33,858 nucleotides of DNA. Origin: Candidatus Zipacnadia bacterium (lineage in GTDB: Bacteria > Armatimonadota > Zipacnadia > Zipacnadales > UBA5352). The notes beneath the pieces are model-generated. The model was not told the DNA's origin. It was given only the letters and a program-made list of their open reading frames with translations, and made no database searches. Shown piece after piece: positions 1 to 8,147 of this stretch. Where the stretch lies: the NCBI GenBank assembly GCA_029821735.1, contig JALGSU010000018.1:1-33858 (forward strand). The letters run 5' to 3'. A program made the translations under genes and the position numbers. How positions within the stretch are numbered: the first letter of the stretch is position 1; each line of letters starts with the position of its first letter.

Positions 1-10
1 TGAAGACTGC

Positions 11-1531
11 ATGGATTCGCTTTCTCACGCACTGCTGCGCTCAGCGGGTCGAGTCCCTCAGCGGCCCGCTATCGTTTTCGGAGAGACAACCATCTCCTAC
101 GAGCAACTCGCGGCTGCAGTTGAGCGACTCGCGGGGGGGTTGCACGCGCTGGGGATCGGCAAGGGCGACCGCGTCGCGATCGTCATGCCCAACTGCCCAC
201 AGTTCACGATGGCCTATTTCGCCATCACGCGCCTCGGAGCAGTGGCGGTGCCATTCAACCCGATGCTCACGCTTGGCGAAGCGGGCTACATCCTGGCCGA
301 TTCGGGAGCGAAAGCAGTCGTCGCGGTCGCAGTGACCGCGCCGCTGGCGGTGGGGCTGGCCGAGCAGACTCCGGGTGTCGAGCACGTGATTATCAGCGGC
401 GATGAGACTCCCGAAGGCGCGCTGAGTTTCGAGGCGCTGCTGGCCTCCGAGGCGACGGAGCTGCCTGAACCGCCAGAGCGCGGTGACCTGGCCGCCCTGC
501 TCTACACATCGGGGACGACCGGCCGGTCCAAGGGTGCCATGCTCAGCCATGGGAACCTGCTGACCAACGCGGAACAGGCGTTCGCCGGCGTGGACCTGAA
601 TGACGACGATATCATCTTCGCGACATTGCCCTACTTCCATTCGTACGGCGCGCTTGTGTGCATGATCCTGCCGGTCTTCGCGGGCATCCCCGCAGTCGTG
701 GTGCCCAAGTTCGCCAGCCTGCCGGTGTTGCAGGCCCTGGAGGCCAGCCGGGCGACGTTCTTCCCAGCAGTGCCATCGATGTTCGCGGTGCTGGCGGCGG
801 TGAAGACGGAACGGACCTTCGACCTCTCGGCGCTGCGGAAGTGCGTTTCGGGCGGTGCGCCCCTGACTGCGCAGATCCAGGAGGGCTTCGAGGCGCGCTA
901 CGGATCGCCAATCATGGAGGGCTACGGGCCGACCGAGGCCTCACCAGTTATCAGCTTCAACCCAAGCGTTGAGGCGCGCAAGGCGGGCAGCGTCGGTCCG
1001 CCATTGCCGGGCGTGGAAGTGGATATCCGCGATGACGACGGCGTGCCGGTTCCGGTGGGCGAAGTCGGGGAGATATGGGCGCGTGGCGACAACATCATGC
1101 AGGGCTACTGGAATGACGAGCAGCAGACGGCGGACACGCTCAAGGACGGCTGGCTGCTGACCGGCGACATGGGCCGGGTGGACGAAGATGGCTACCTGTT
1201 CATCGTGGACCGCAAGAAGGACTTGATCATCGTCGGCGGCCTGAACGTCTATCCACGAGAGGTCGAGGACTGCATCCTGAGCCTTGAGCAGGTGCGCGAC
1301 GTCGCGGTTGTCGGCATGAAGTCGCCGATGCACGGCGAGCGAGTGCGCGCCTGCATTGAACTGCATGAGGACCAGGAACTTGATCCGCACACGGTTGTGG
1401 AGTGTTGCTCCGAGCGTCTGGCGCACTACAAGGTGCCGCGCTGGGTGGATATCTTCGACCAACTGCCGCGCAATACCATCGGCAAGGTTCTCAAGCGCGA
1501 GCTACGCGAGATCCCGCCGCAGCAGAGCTGA
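11..1531 (+). CDS. Long-chain-fatty-acid-CoA ligase-like AMP-binding enzyme
   Basis: A complete 506-residue acyl-adenylate-forming (ANL superfamily) enzyme, expected to activate a carboxylic acid with ATP and pass it to CoA in the cytoplasm. The ATP-binding loop TSGTTGRSKG is at residues 166-175, the GYGPTE motif at 304-309, the TGD motif near 384-386 followed by the DRKKDLIIVGG hinge region, and the C-terminal catalytic lysine in NTIGKVLKREL at Lys492. Length fits short acyl-CoA synthetases of the FadD/Acs type. No upstream gene is visible (the window starts 10 nt before the ATG), so its operon context is unknown. Downstream, the M16 peptidase gene starts 37 nt after the stop, so cotranscription is possible. 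The acyl substrate cannot be read from sequence; fatty acid is the likeliest guess. Confidence 0.9.
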   Translation: MDSLSHALLRSAGRVPQRPAIVFGETTISYEQLAAAVERLAGGLHALGIGKGDRVAIVMPNCPQFTMAYFAITRLGAVAVPFNPMLTLGEAGYILADSGAKAVVAVAVTAPLAVGLAEQTPGVEHVIISGDETPEGALSFEALLASEATELPEPPERGDLAALLYTSGTTGRSKGAMLSHGNLLTNAEQAFAGVDLNDDDIIFATLPYFHSYGALVCMILPVFAGIPAVVVPKFASLPVLQALEASRATFFPAVPSMFAVLAAVKTERTFDLSALRKCVSGGAPLTAQIQEGFEARYGSPIMEGYGPTEASPVISFNPSVEARKAGSVGPPLPGVEVDIRDDDGVPVPVGEVGEIWARGDNIMQGYWNDEQQTADTLKDGWLLTGDMGRVDEDGYLFIVDRKKDLIIVGGLNVYPREVEDCILSLEQVRDVAVVGMKSPMHGERVRACIELHEDQELDPHTVVECCSERLAHYKVPRWVDIFDQLPRNTIGKVLKRELREIPPQQS

Positions 1532-1568
1532 ACGAATGCGCCGATTCACGATCCGGAGAGGACCTGCT

Positions 1569-2945
1569 GTGCGAGGCTATTACAGGACAGCCATGAGCGC
1601 GGTCCTGCTGCTGGCGGCCATGACGGTTGTCGCCGCCGCACCCGTGCTCGATGGAACGAAAGTAGTTGAGAAGCAGTTCGACAACGGCTTCCGACTTATC
1701 GTGAAGCCGGAACACCAGTGGGGACTGGTGTCGATGGGGCTGTACATCCGCGCCGGCTCGGTCTGCGAGACCGATCAGGAGGCGGGCACGGCCCACCTGC
1801 TTGAACATATGCTCTTTGAGTCCACCGACCGCAGCGACGGTCAGCGGATTGGCCCGGCCATCGAGGGAATGGGCGGGAGCATCAACGCCCGCACCACTCG
1901 CGATTTCACGCACTTGGACATAACCGTCGCCAGCCAGTATGGCGACGAGGCGCTGGCTATGCTGGCGCAGGCTGTCTTCGAGATCGAGATCAGCGACGCG
2001 GCCGTGGCTCGCGAACGGGAGATCGTCGCCCGCGAGCTGACGGACCGTGCCTCGTACGCCGAGGGCTCGCTGGATGATCTTATCTGGGACACAGCTTTCA
2101 CCGCCCATCCCTACCGGCGTGGAATTGGCGGTACGCCGGAGGCAGTCGCTCGCATCACCGCCGCCGGGCTTACGGACTTCCACGCGCGCTGGTATGTGCC
2201 GGCGAACATGGCGCTGATCGTGGCCGGCGACGTTGAGGCCGACGCCCTGACTGCCCGCGTGGAGGAGCTGTTCGGCAGCCGACCGGCCACCGGGTTCGAG
2301 TTGACAATACCCCCGGCCGAAGCTCCGCCGACCGAGGTCCGCACCGCGGTCAAGACGCGCCCGAGCGGCACGACGCTGCTGACCTTCGCATGGCAGGCGC
2401 CGGGCATCGACAAGAAGACTGATGTGTGCGCGATGGACCTGATCTACACGATCCTCGGCGAAGGCGCGTTCGGGCGGTTGTACACGTCGCTGGAGGAAAG
2501 CGGGCTGGGTCTGATGACCAGCGTCGACTACCTCACGCAGAGGTATCCGGGGCTGGTCATGATCACCGTCCTGACCACACCGGGAAATGACCTACAGGTC
2601 CGCGGCGCGGTGCTCGCCGAAGTGCAGCGTCTTCGCGACGAGCCCGTCACCGAAGCGCAACTCGCCCGCGCCAAACGGCTGCTGCGGGTCGCGTATGCAT
2701 TCAACAACGAGGCCTACAGCGACCAAGTCGGGACGCTGGGCTTCTATGAAGCCATCGACACACACCGCTTCGCGATTGACTACGTCGATCTGGTGAACGC
2801 AATCACAGTCGAGGACATCACGCGCGTGGCGCAGACCTACTTGTCACTGGACGCTTACACACTGGTTATCATTCGCCCTGAGACGCGCCCGGGCGAGACC
2901 GAGGAGGCACACCTGCGATGCGACGACATGCCTCCGGTTGGGTAA
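1569..2945 (+). CDS. Exported M16 family zinc metallopeptidase (catalytic subunit)
   Basis: A 458-residue pitrilysin/insulinase-family (M16B-like) peptidase. I chose GTG 1569 because GGAGAGG at 1555-1561 sits 7 nt upstream and the product then begins with a normal signal peptide (hydrophobic stretch about residues 9-24, Ala-rich cleavage region before PVLDG). ATG 1536 is in frame but has no comparable ribosome site. The inverted zinc motif HLLEH is at residues 76-80, and the third ligand is probably Glu156 in EREIVARELTDR, the usual 75-residue spacing. It should act outside the cytoplasmic membrane. Its 3' end overlaps the next gene by 28 nt. That gene encodes a related protein without the zinc motif, matching the known pattern of M16 heterodimers with one catalytic and one substrate-binding chain. 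Confidence 0.9.
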   Translation: MRGYYRTAMSAVLLLAAMTVVAAAPVLDGTKVVEKQFDNGFRLIVKPEHQWGLVSMGLYIRAGSVCETDQEAGTAHLLEHMLFESTDRSDGQRIGPAIEGMGGSINARTTRDFTHLDITVASQYGDEALAMLAQAVFEIEISDAAVAREREIVARELTDRASYAEGSLDDLIWDTAFTAHPYRRGIGGTPEAVARITAAGLTDFHARWYVPANMALIVAGDVEADALTARVEELFGSRPATGFELTIPPAEAPPTEVRTAVKTRPSGTTLLTFAWQAPGIDKKTDVCAMDLIYTILGEGAFGRLYTSLEESGLGLMTSVDYLTQRYPGLVMITVLTTPGNDLQVRGAVLAEVQRLRDEPVTEAQLARAKRLLRVAYAFNNEAYSDQVGTLGFYEAIDTHRFAIDYVDLVNAITVEDITRVAQTYLSLDAYTLVIIRPETRPGETEEAHLRCDDMPPVG

Positions 2946-4252
2946 CCTGTCTGATCGCTCTGACACTGGCGGGTGCCGCGGCGGCAGCGCCCGTTACGCG
3001 CACCACGCTGGCGAACGGCCTGACGGTGCTGGCTGTTCAGAATGACTCCGTAGTGGTCGCGGGGGCCGGACTGCTGGTGCGCGTATCTGCACTGGATGAG
3101 GCCACCTACGGCATCGGCTCACGCGCAATTCTGCAGCAGGCTATCCTCACCATCGGCCACCAGGAACTCACTGGCCTGGAAGAGGTCGCCTCTGCCACCA
3201 TCAGCCGCCGCTCGAACTTCACGGTGCATACCGACCATGACACGGCTGAGGCAAGCATGGGTGTTGTTATCGAGGAGCTTGAGCCCGGCCTCGCTCGCCT
3301 CCGCAGCTACATGTTCGCCCCGCCGCTGACCGAGGAGACCTTCGAGAGCGCCCGCGAACTGGTGCACCAGGGCTTTGATTCCACGCACCGCTCACCGGTG
3401 CAGGCGACCTATGACCTCTTCCGCGCCGCTTACTACGGGTCGGGGCCACTGGCGGGCCCGCTCGACGGCGATCATGAGGATTTCGACGCCGTGACGCTCG
3501 AGCGGATGCAGGCGCTACACGCCGAGAGATACACGGCGGCCAACTCGATCCTGTGTGTTGTCGCGCCGCTGCCGGTGGCCGACATCGCTGCCGCGGTCGA
3601 GCGCGTCTTTGGCGACATGCCCGCGTCCGAGCCCTCCGCCCCGACACCTGCGCCGGCGCTTCCCGCCGAAGCTCTCGTGGAGGTCTCGGGAGCCAGCGAC
3701 CTGGGGCAGAGCTCCGTTGTGGTGGGTGTGCCGATGGCCGATCCGGCCGCCGAGGACTACGTGGTCGGCGAGTTGATCGCCCAGCTGCTCGATGGGCCGG
3801 GAGGCAGGCTGCGCCGCGATCATGCACTTCTGCAGAGCCTCGGCCTCGCGATCCCCTCGCGGCTCCTGGAGACGCATTACCCCATCCGGCCACTGCCCAT
3901 CCCGCTCACGCGTCAGCCTTACCTGGCGGTCCACGCCCTGTGCGCGCCCTCCAACATCGAGCGCACGCGCGCCGGTCTGCTGCGCCAGTTGCTGGCGCTG
4001 CGCACCGGCTCGGTGGCCGATGCGGAACTGGTGCTGGCACGCAAGCGCCTCATCAACATCAACGCGCTGAGCTACCTGGACCCGTCGAGTGCGGCGGTTC
4101 ACCTGGCCCAACGCGAGGCGCTCGGGATGCCCGTGGAGACCGATACGGAATACGCCACCCGCGTCGCCGCGATCACGGCCGAGGACCTGACTGCCTACGC
4201 GTTGAAGCATTTCACCAGACACGCGGTCGGCCTGCAGATGCCGGAGATGTGA
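2918..4252 (+). CDS. Exported M16 family peptidase homologue lacking the zinc motif
   Basis: A 444-residue protein with a signal peptide (about residues 1-23, ending in a run of alanines) and an M16-type start, TRTTLANGLTVLAVQND. Where the catalytic chain has HLLEH, this one reads RAILQQAIL, so the zinc ligands are gone and it should not be a peptidase by itself. The rest keeps the M16 layout, including a second half with a conserved block around VVGVPMADPAAEDYVVGELIAQ (split here by family alignment only loosely). The start has GAGGAGG at 2901-2907, 10 nt upstream, inside the end of the preceding gene, so the two are probably translationally coupled. The likely role is the non-catalytic partner of the peptidase at 1569-2945. 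The partner assignment is inference. Confidence 0.83.
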   Translation: MRRHASGWVTCLIALTLAGAAAAAPVTRTTLANGLTVLAVQNDSVVVAGAGLLVRVSALDEATYGIGSRAILQQAILTIGHQELTGLEEVASATISRRSNFTVHTDHDTAEASMGVVIEELEPGLARLRSYMFAPPLTEETFESARELVHQGFDSTHRSPVQATYDLFRAAYYGSGPLAGPLDGDHEDFDAVTLERMQALHAERYTAANSILCVVAPLPVADIAAAVERVFGDMPASEPSAPTPAPALPAEALVEVSGASDLGQSSVVVGVPMADPAAEDYVVGELIAQLLDGPGGRLRRDHALLQSLGLAIPSRLLETHYPIRPLPIPLTRQPYLAVHALCAPSNIERTRAGLLRQLLALRTGSVADAELVLARKRLININALSYLDPSSAAVHLAQREALGMPVETDTEYATRVAAITAEDLTAYALKHFTRHAVGLQMPEM

Positions 4253-4272
4253 GAGCCGGGGAGGAAGACGCC

Positions 4273-4728
4273 ATGATCGATGGAGTCAAGATAAAGCAGC
4301 TCACCCGCCACGTTGATGATCGCGGGTACCTCATGGAGATTCTGCGCGATGATGATGACATGTTCATCGAGTTCGGGCAGGTCTACGTCTCCGCAGTCTT
4401 CCCCGGCGTGGTGAAAGCGTGGCACTGCCACGAGATCCAGACGGACAGCTTTTGCGTGCTGAGCGGCAACGCCAAGGTTGGCCTCTTCGATGACCGCCCC
4501 GATTCGCCCACCTGCGGGCAAGCTCAAGCCGTGATCTGCGGCGAATTGAGGCCGCTCGTTGTGCAGATCCCCCCGATGGTGTGGCACGGTTTCGCAGCAG
4601 TTGGCGGCGAGACGGCACTGGTGCTCAACGTCCCCACTGAACACTACAACGCGGACAACCCCGACGAACTGCGGCGCCCTCTGCATGACCCCGATATCCC
4701 GTTTGAGTGGTTCACAGAAGGCGGATAG
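4273..4728 (+). CDS. RmlC-like cupin (dTDP-4-dehydrorhamnose 3,5-epimerase family)
   Basis: A 151-residue cupin resembling dTDP-sugar 3,5-epimerases, with DDRGYLMEI near residues 15-23, a WHCHE motif at 50-54, a middle strand CVLSGNAKVGLFDDR and a second histidine in MVWHGF. It is shorter than typical RmlC (about 180 residues), so it may act on a different nucleotide sugar or be a related isomerase. ATG 4273 has GGGGAGG at 4258-4264, 8 nt upstream. It lies 20 nt after the M16 pair. Its last 18 codons and the bases just past the stop are duplicated at 6249-6304, on the far side of the toxin-antitoxin module, which marks this 3' end as an insertion point. Confidence 0.72.
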   Translation: MIDGVKIKQLTRHVDDRGYLMEILRDDDDMFIEFGQVYVSAVFPGVVKAWHCHEIQTDSFCVLSGNAKVGLFDDRPDSPTCGQAQAVICGELRPLVVQIPPMVWHGFAAVGGETALVLNVPTEHYNADNPDELRRPLHDPDIPFEWFTEGG

Positions 4729-4730
4729 CG
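4675..4730 (+). repeat. 56-bp direct repeat, copy 1 (3' end of the RmlC-like gene)
   Basis: Positions 4675-4730 match 6249-6304 at 54 of 56 bases; the first 41 bases (4675-4715 against 6249-6289) are identical. Mismatches are at 4716 (A/C) and 4725 (A/G). The repeat encodes the last residues of the cupin (PLHDPDIPFEWFTEGG), its TAG stop and two bases beyond. It borders the toxin-antitoxin module on the left. Confidence 0.95.
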
Positions 4731-4749
4731 GCGGTAGCCTCTCTGCCGC
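4731..4749 (+). terminator. Hairpin just after the cupin gene
   Basis: GCGGTAG (4731-4737) pairs with CTGCCGC (4743-4749) through one G-U pair around a 5-nt loop. Only a weak T-rich stretch (CTTTACCTTTAC) follows, so this is at best a weak terminator between the cupin gene and the toxin promoter. It begins exactly where the direct repeat ends. Confidence 0.35.
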
Positions 4750-4754
4750 GAGAC

Positions 4755-4787
4755 TTTACCTTTACGGGTAAGTTATGATACAATCAT
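4755..4787 (+). promoter_or_regulatory. Toxin-antitoxin promoter with palindromic operator
   Basis: TTTACC (4755-4760) and TACAAT (4779-4784) form a sigma-70-like pair with an 18-nt spacer, about 25 nt before the toxin start. An inverted repeat ATGAT-ACA-ATCAT (4775-4787) overlaps the -10 box. Type II modules of this family are usually autoregulated by the XRE-type antitoxin binding such a palindrome at its own promoter. That use here is inference. The surrounding bases are visibly AT-richer than the neighbouring genes. Confidence 0.6.
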
Positions 4788-4812
4788 AGGACCTCACACG
4801 AGGTAGGGGCGA

Positions 4813-5154
4813 ATGGAGATTCTGTTCCGCGGTAACCGCGAGTACAAGCTCTGCACGCGCGAGAAGAAGGCAGTCAAGGAGTTGGGTAAGTCCAACGCCG
4901 ACAAGCTGCAAATCCGTCTCGCCGCCCTGAGCGCAAGTGCGAACCTGCTGGAGTTCAGGAGGGACTTCCCGGAAGCGCGATGCCATGAGCTCAGAGGGGA
5001 CCGGCGGAGGTGCTTCGCAGTGGACCTGCATGGCACGTTGCGTATGATCTTTCGTCCCGAGCACGACCCGCGACCGACGTTGCCTGACGGAGGCATCGAC
5101 CTCGGCGCGGTGACCAGAATCGAGATCGTCGAGGTGGTAGACTATCATGAATAG
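4813..5154 (+). CDS. higB: HigB/RelE-type toxin of a type II toxin-antitoxin module
   Basis: A 113-residue basic protein of the RelE/ParE fold, HigB subgroup. The marks are the block RCHELRGDRRRCFAVDLHG followed by RMIFRP and the C-terminal EIVEVVDYHE, which correspond to the family's conserved core and terminal strand. HigB toxins are mostly ribosome-dependent mRNA endonucleases. That activity is family knowledge and not shown here. AGGGG lies just upstream of ATG 4813. The last 8 nt overlap the antitoxin start, the toxin-first order typical of higBA. The product has an internal acidic loop (HDPRPTLPDGGIDLGAV) before the terminal strand, as in several longer HigB proteins. Confidence 0.87.
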   Translation: MEILFRGNREYKLCTREKKAVKELGKSNADKLQIRLAALSASANLLEFRRDFPEARCHELRGDRRRCFAVDLHGTLRMIFRPEHDPRPTLPDGGIDLGAVTRIEIVEVVDYHE

Positions 5155-6262
5155 AAACTCGTGGGTACACTTGCCTGATCACGCGGTGCCGCCCGGCGCG
5201 GTACTTGCTGACCGGCTGGAGTATCTGGGCATGACCCAGAGCGATCTGGCCGGTCGCATGGGCCGTTCAGAAGCCAAAATCAGCCAGATCATCAACGGGA
5301 CGAAGAGCATCACCGCCGAGACCGCGCTCCAGCTTGAGCGGACGACCGCTACGTCCGCGGACACGTGGCTGCGCCTGCAGGCTCAGTACGACGCGACGCG
5401 CGCTCGGCTGGAGGATCGCGAGCGTCTCCTGCGCGAGGAGAAGGATACCGCGCGGGCATTCCCTTACGCAGAGATGGCGCGACGCGGATGGGTGCCCGAC
5501 ACGCGGATGGTCGTCGAGCGCATCGAGCATCTTCTGCACTACCTGGGCGTCACATCGCTGACGCTGGGCATGGATCAGTTTGCGGCCGCGTCCCCCATGT
5601 TTCGCGTGGCACGATGCAAGGAGCCATCCGAGTGCGCGCTGGCAGTGTGGTTGCGGCAAGGGCAGATTGAGGCGCGGAACACCGAGACAGAGACATTCAG
5701 CAAGAGGGCGCTGGAGCGGGTGCTGCCCGCTCTGCGCGCGATGACCCGCGAGGACCCCACAAAGTGCTTCGGAGCCCTGCGCGCAACCCTCGCCGAGTGT
5801 GGAGTTGCTGTTGTCGTGGTACCGCCGCTGAAGGGAACTCACGTACAAGGTGCCACCCAGTGGCTGGCCCGCGACAAAGCCATGATCGAGCTGAGCGGTC
5901 GCTACAAGTGGGCGGACGTGTTCTGGTTTGACCTATTCCACGAAATTGGTCATCTGCTCATACACGACAAGTCCAATAGAATCTTTGTCAGTTTCAGTGA
6001 CGGCGATGGAGACGATGAGCGAGAGGCCGAGGCCGACCAGTTCGCAGAAGAGATACTTATCCCGCCTCGCGAACACGACCGTCTGCTCGCCCTGCGCCCA
6101 TATAGCGCGGCCAGAGTGACCCAATTCGCGAGAGAGATCGGGGTCGGCCCAGGGGTCGTCGTTGGGCGTCTTCAGCACGACCGTGAACTTCCACCGACTC
6201 ACTTGCACGGCCTCCGGGTGAACTGTATCTGGCATGAGGGTCACGCGCCGCCCTCTGCATGA
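5147..6262 (+). CDS. higA: HigA-type XRE antitoxin fused to an ImmA/IrrE metalloprotease domain
   Basis: A 371-residue fusion. Residues about 15-70 form an XRE/HigA helix-turn-helix (PGAVLADRLEYLGMTQSDLAGRM, then SEAKISQIINGTKSIT). Residues about 75-100 are charged and helical. Residues about 210-310 form an ImmA/IrrE (Peptidase M78-like) domain with the zinc motif HEIGH at 265-269 and a likely third ligand Glu295 in EAEADQFAEEILIP. The DNA-binding part should neutralise the upstream toxin and repress the module. The protease part could cleave a repressor or the antitoxin itself, as known ImmA/IrrE proteins do. It overlaps the toxin gene by 8 nt. Its last five codons (APPSA) and its TGA stop lie at or inside the right-hand copy of the 56-bp repeat, so the present C-terminus was shaped by the insertion event. 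Confidence 0.86.
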   Translation: MNRNSWVHLPDHAVPPGAVLADRLEYLGMTQSDLAGRMGRSEAKISQIINGTKSITAETALQLERTTATSADTWLRLQAQYDATRARLEDRERLLREEKDTARAFPYAEMARRGWVPDTRMVVERIEHLLHYLGVTSLTLGMDQFAAASPMFRVARCKEPSECALAVWLRQGQIEARNTETETFSKRALERVLPALRAMTREDPTKCFGALRATLAECGVAVVVVPPLKGTHVQGATQWLARDKAMIELSGRYKWADVFWFDLFHEIGHLLIHDKSNRIFVSFSDGDGDDEREAEADQFAEEILIPPREHDRLLALRPYSAARVTQFAREIGVGPGVVVGRLQHDRELPPTHLHGLRVNCIWHEGHAPPSA

Positions 6263-6304
6263 CCCCGATATCCCGTTTGAGTGGTTCACCGAAGGCGGGT
6301 AGCG
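6249..6304 (+). repeat. 56-bp direct repeat, copy 2 (right border of the toxin-antitoxin insertion)
   Basis: Second copy of the cupin 3' end, matching 4675-4730 at 54 of 56 bases. In the cupin frame it still reads PLHDPDIPFEWFTEGG and a TAG stop, but it is detached from any cupin gene. The distance between copies is 1574 bp. In between lie only the toxin, the antitoxin and their promoter. Confidence 0.95.
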
Positions 6305-6336
6305 ACAGCCGAGGCGAAGATGGCGGGAGGCCCACG

Positions 6337-8046
6337 ATGGACTGGCAAGCTCAAGCGAAATACTTCCTCGAGCACGAGACTCAATTCCATCTTGGCATGC
6401 TTCCCACGGAGCAGCCCCACCCGAAGACGAAGGGTCTGGCCGAACTGCTGCAACAGGATGTGGCGGCAGGGCTGCGGATGCTGCTGGCCATAGACCAGGA
6501 CGTCGCGGCGACGGCATCGCGTGTCTTCGCCAGCGAGCAGTTCGCGCAGCTTGTGCAGGTGATGTCGGAGACGCTGAGCGCGGGGGGGCGAATATGCTTC
6601 TCCGGGTGCGGCGCCACCGGACGGCTGAGCATCCTGCTCGAAGCATGCTGGCGGCACTACTGGCAAAATGGCGACCGCGCCAATCAGGTCCGCAGCATCA
6701 TGACCGGCGGCGACTACGCGCTGGTCCGGTCGGTGGAGAATTTCGAGGACTACGCGTCCTTCGGGCGACAGCAAGTGAAGGAAGCGGGGCTGGGCGAGGG
6801 CGACGTGCTGGTGGCGATCAGCGAAGGCGGGGAGACGTCGTCGGTCATCGGCACGATCTGGGAGGCGCACGAGCGAGGCGCCCGGACGTTCTTTGTGTTC
6901 AACAACCCCGCTGAGATCCTGGCCGAGCATATCGAGCGGTCGCGAGAAGTGATTGAGTCGCCCGCGGTCGTGATACTGGACATCTGCTCCGGGCCGATGG
7001 GCGTTACCGGCTCGACGCGCATGCAGGCGACGACGGCCGAACTGCTCATCGTGGGAGCGGCCCTGGAGCTTGCGCTTGCCGAGGTCGATCCTGACGCAGC
7101 CGACGGGCGCACCCCACAGGACTTCGCGGAGAACTTCCGCGAACTGCTCGCCGACTTGGCCGAGCCCGCGGCGGTCGCGGCCATGGCCGAGTGGGTCGGG
7201 TTCGAGCGGGACCTCTACGAAAACAAAGGGCTGGTCACGTACTTCGCCGATAGCTGTCTTCTGGACATCTTCACCGACACAACCGAGCGCGCACCGACAT
7301 TCATGCTTCCACCGTTCCGGAAGTCTGACGACGCGGTGTCGCCGCCGTCGTGGGCGTTCGTCAAGAGCCCGCTGCTGTCAACGGCCGATGCCTGGCAGCG
7401 AGTGCTGGGCCGCGAGCCGCGGTGTCTGGCTTGGGACCGAGACCTCTACGTTGAGCTGGGCGCACCTGCCCACGTGCACGAGAACCCGCCGCGGCTGGAT
7501 GCGACCGAGATCCAGAAGTTCCCGATCGGCAGGGAAGACGATCCATCCCGGTACGGCGCCACGGCAAACGCAGCAGTTCTGGCGGTGCTGGCGGCGGCGG
7601 TGGCTGGCGGGGAGGACGCGTCTGGACTGCTGACGGCTTTCGCGGCGGCCTCAGGTCCGTTCGCGGCGCGTGCAGCGGTGGTCATCGGGGAAGAAGCCCC
7701 CCAAGTGGGGAGCGTCGAACCGGTCTACCACATCCCCTGCAGAATCCCGGCGACGCCGCTGCGGCTTTGGGAGCGGCTGGCGGTCAAGCTGCCCTTCAAC
7801 ACCGTCTCGACCGCGACTATGGGGTGCATGGGTCGGGTGGAGAGCAACTGGATGGTGCACGTTGAGACCACAAACAAGAAACTGATTGACCGCGGCTCGC
7901 GGCTGATTTCAGAGCTTGCGGGAGTGGACTACGAGACAGCTTGCTACGCATTGCACGAGACGAACGAGGAACTGCGGAAGACCGCGCATGCCGGTCAGAA
8001 ACGAGTGTCACCGGTGATGCTCACGATCCAGAAACTGCGGCGGTGA
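6337..8046 (+). CDS. MurQ/glucokinase-regulatory-protein-like SIS-domain protein
   Basis: A 569-residue sugar-phosphate isomerase-fold protein. The first SIS domain carries SGCGATGRLS near residues 89-98, an ENFED segment corresponding to the MurQ catalytic-glutamate region, and GVTGSTRMQATTAELL near 221-236. These three are the MurNAc-6-phosphate etherase signature. About 240 residues follow before a block NTVSTATMGCMGRVESNWMV (near 489-508), which in MurQ follows directly after the TGSTRM helix. This insertion of a second SIS-like region is the layout of eukaryotic glucokinase regulatory protein (GKRP), so it is probably a bacterial GKRP-like protein. The substrate may be MurNAc-6-phosphate or another sugar phosphate. 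ATG 6337 has GGGAGG at 6325-6330, 6 nt upstream. It starts 32 nt after the repeat that borders the toxin-antitoxin insertion. Confidence 0.78.
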   Translation: MDWQAQAKYFLEHETQFHLGMLPTEQPHPKTKGLAELLQQDVAAGLRMLLAIDQDVAATASRVFASEQFAQLVQVMSETLSAGGRICFSGCGATGRLSILLEACWRHYWQNGDRANQVRSIMTGGDYALVRSVENFEDYASFGRQQVKEAGLGEGDVLVAISEGGETSSVIGTIWEAHERGARTFFVFNNPAEILAEHIERSREVIESPAVVILDICSGPMGVTGSTRMQATTAELLIVGAALELALAEVDPDAADGRTPQDFAENFRELLADLAEPAAVAAMAEWVGFERDLYENKGLVTYFADSCLLDIFTDTTERAPTFMLPPFRKSDDAVSPPSWAFVKSPLLSTADAWQRVLGREPRCLAWDRDLYVELGAPAHVHENPPRLDATEIQKFPIGREDDPSRYGATANAAVLAVLAAAVAGGEDASGLLTAFAAASGPFAARAAVVIGEEAPQVGSVEPVYHIPCRIPATPLRLWERLAVKLPFNTVSTATMGCMGRVESNWMVHVETTNKKLIDRGSRLISELAGVDYETACYALHETNEELRKTAHAGQKRVSPVMLTIQKLRR

Positions 8047-8147
8047 CGGCCAACACCCAGGCGGGCGTGCTCCGGATCGCCACCCGCCACGCTGGACGTT
8101 CGAGAACGTAATGAAGTGAAGCTGCTTTGACCATCTGCCCATACCTC

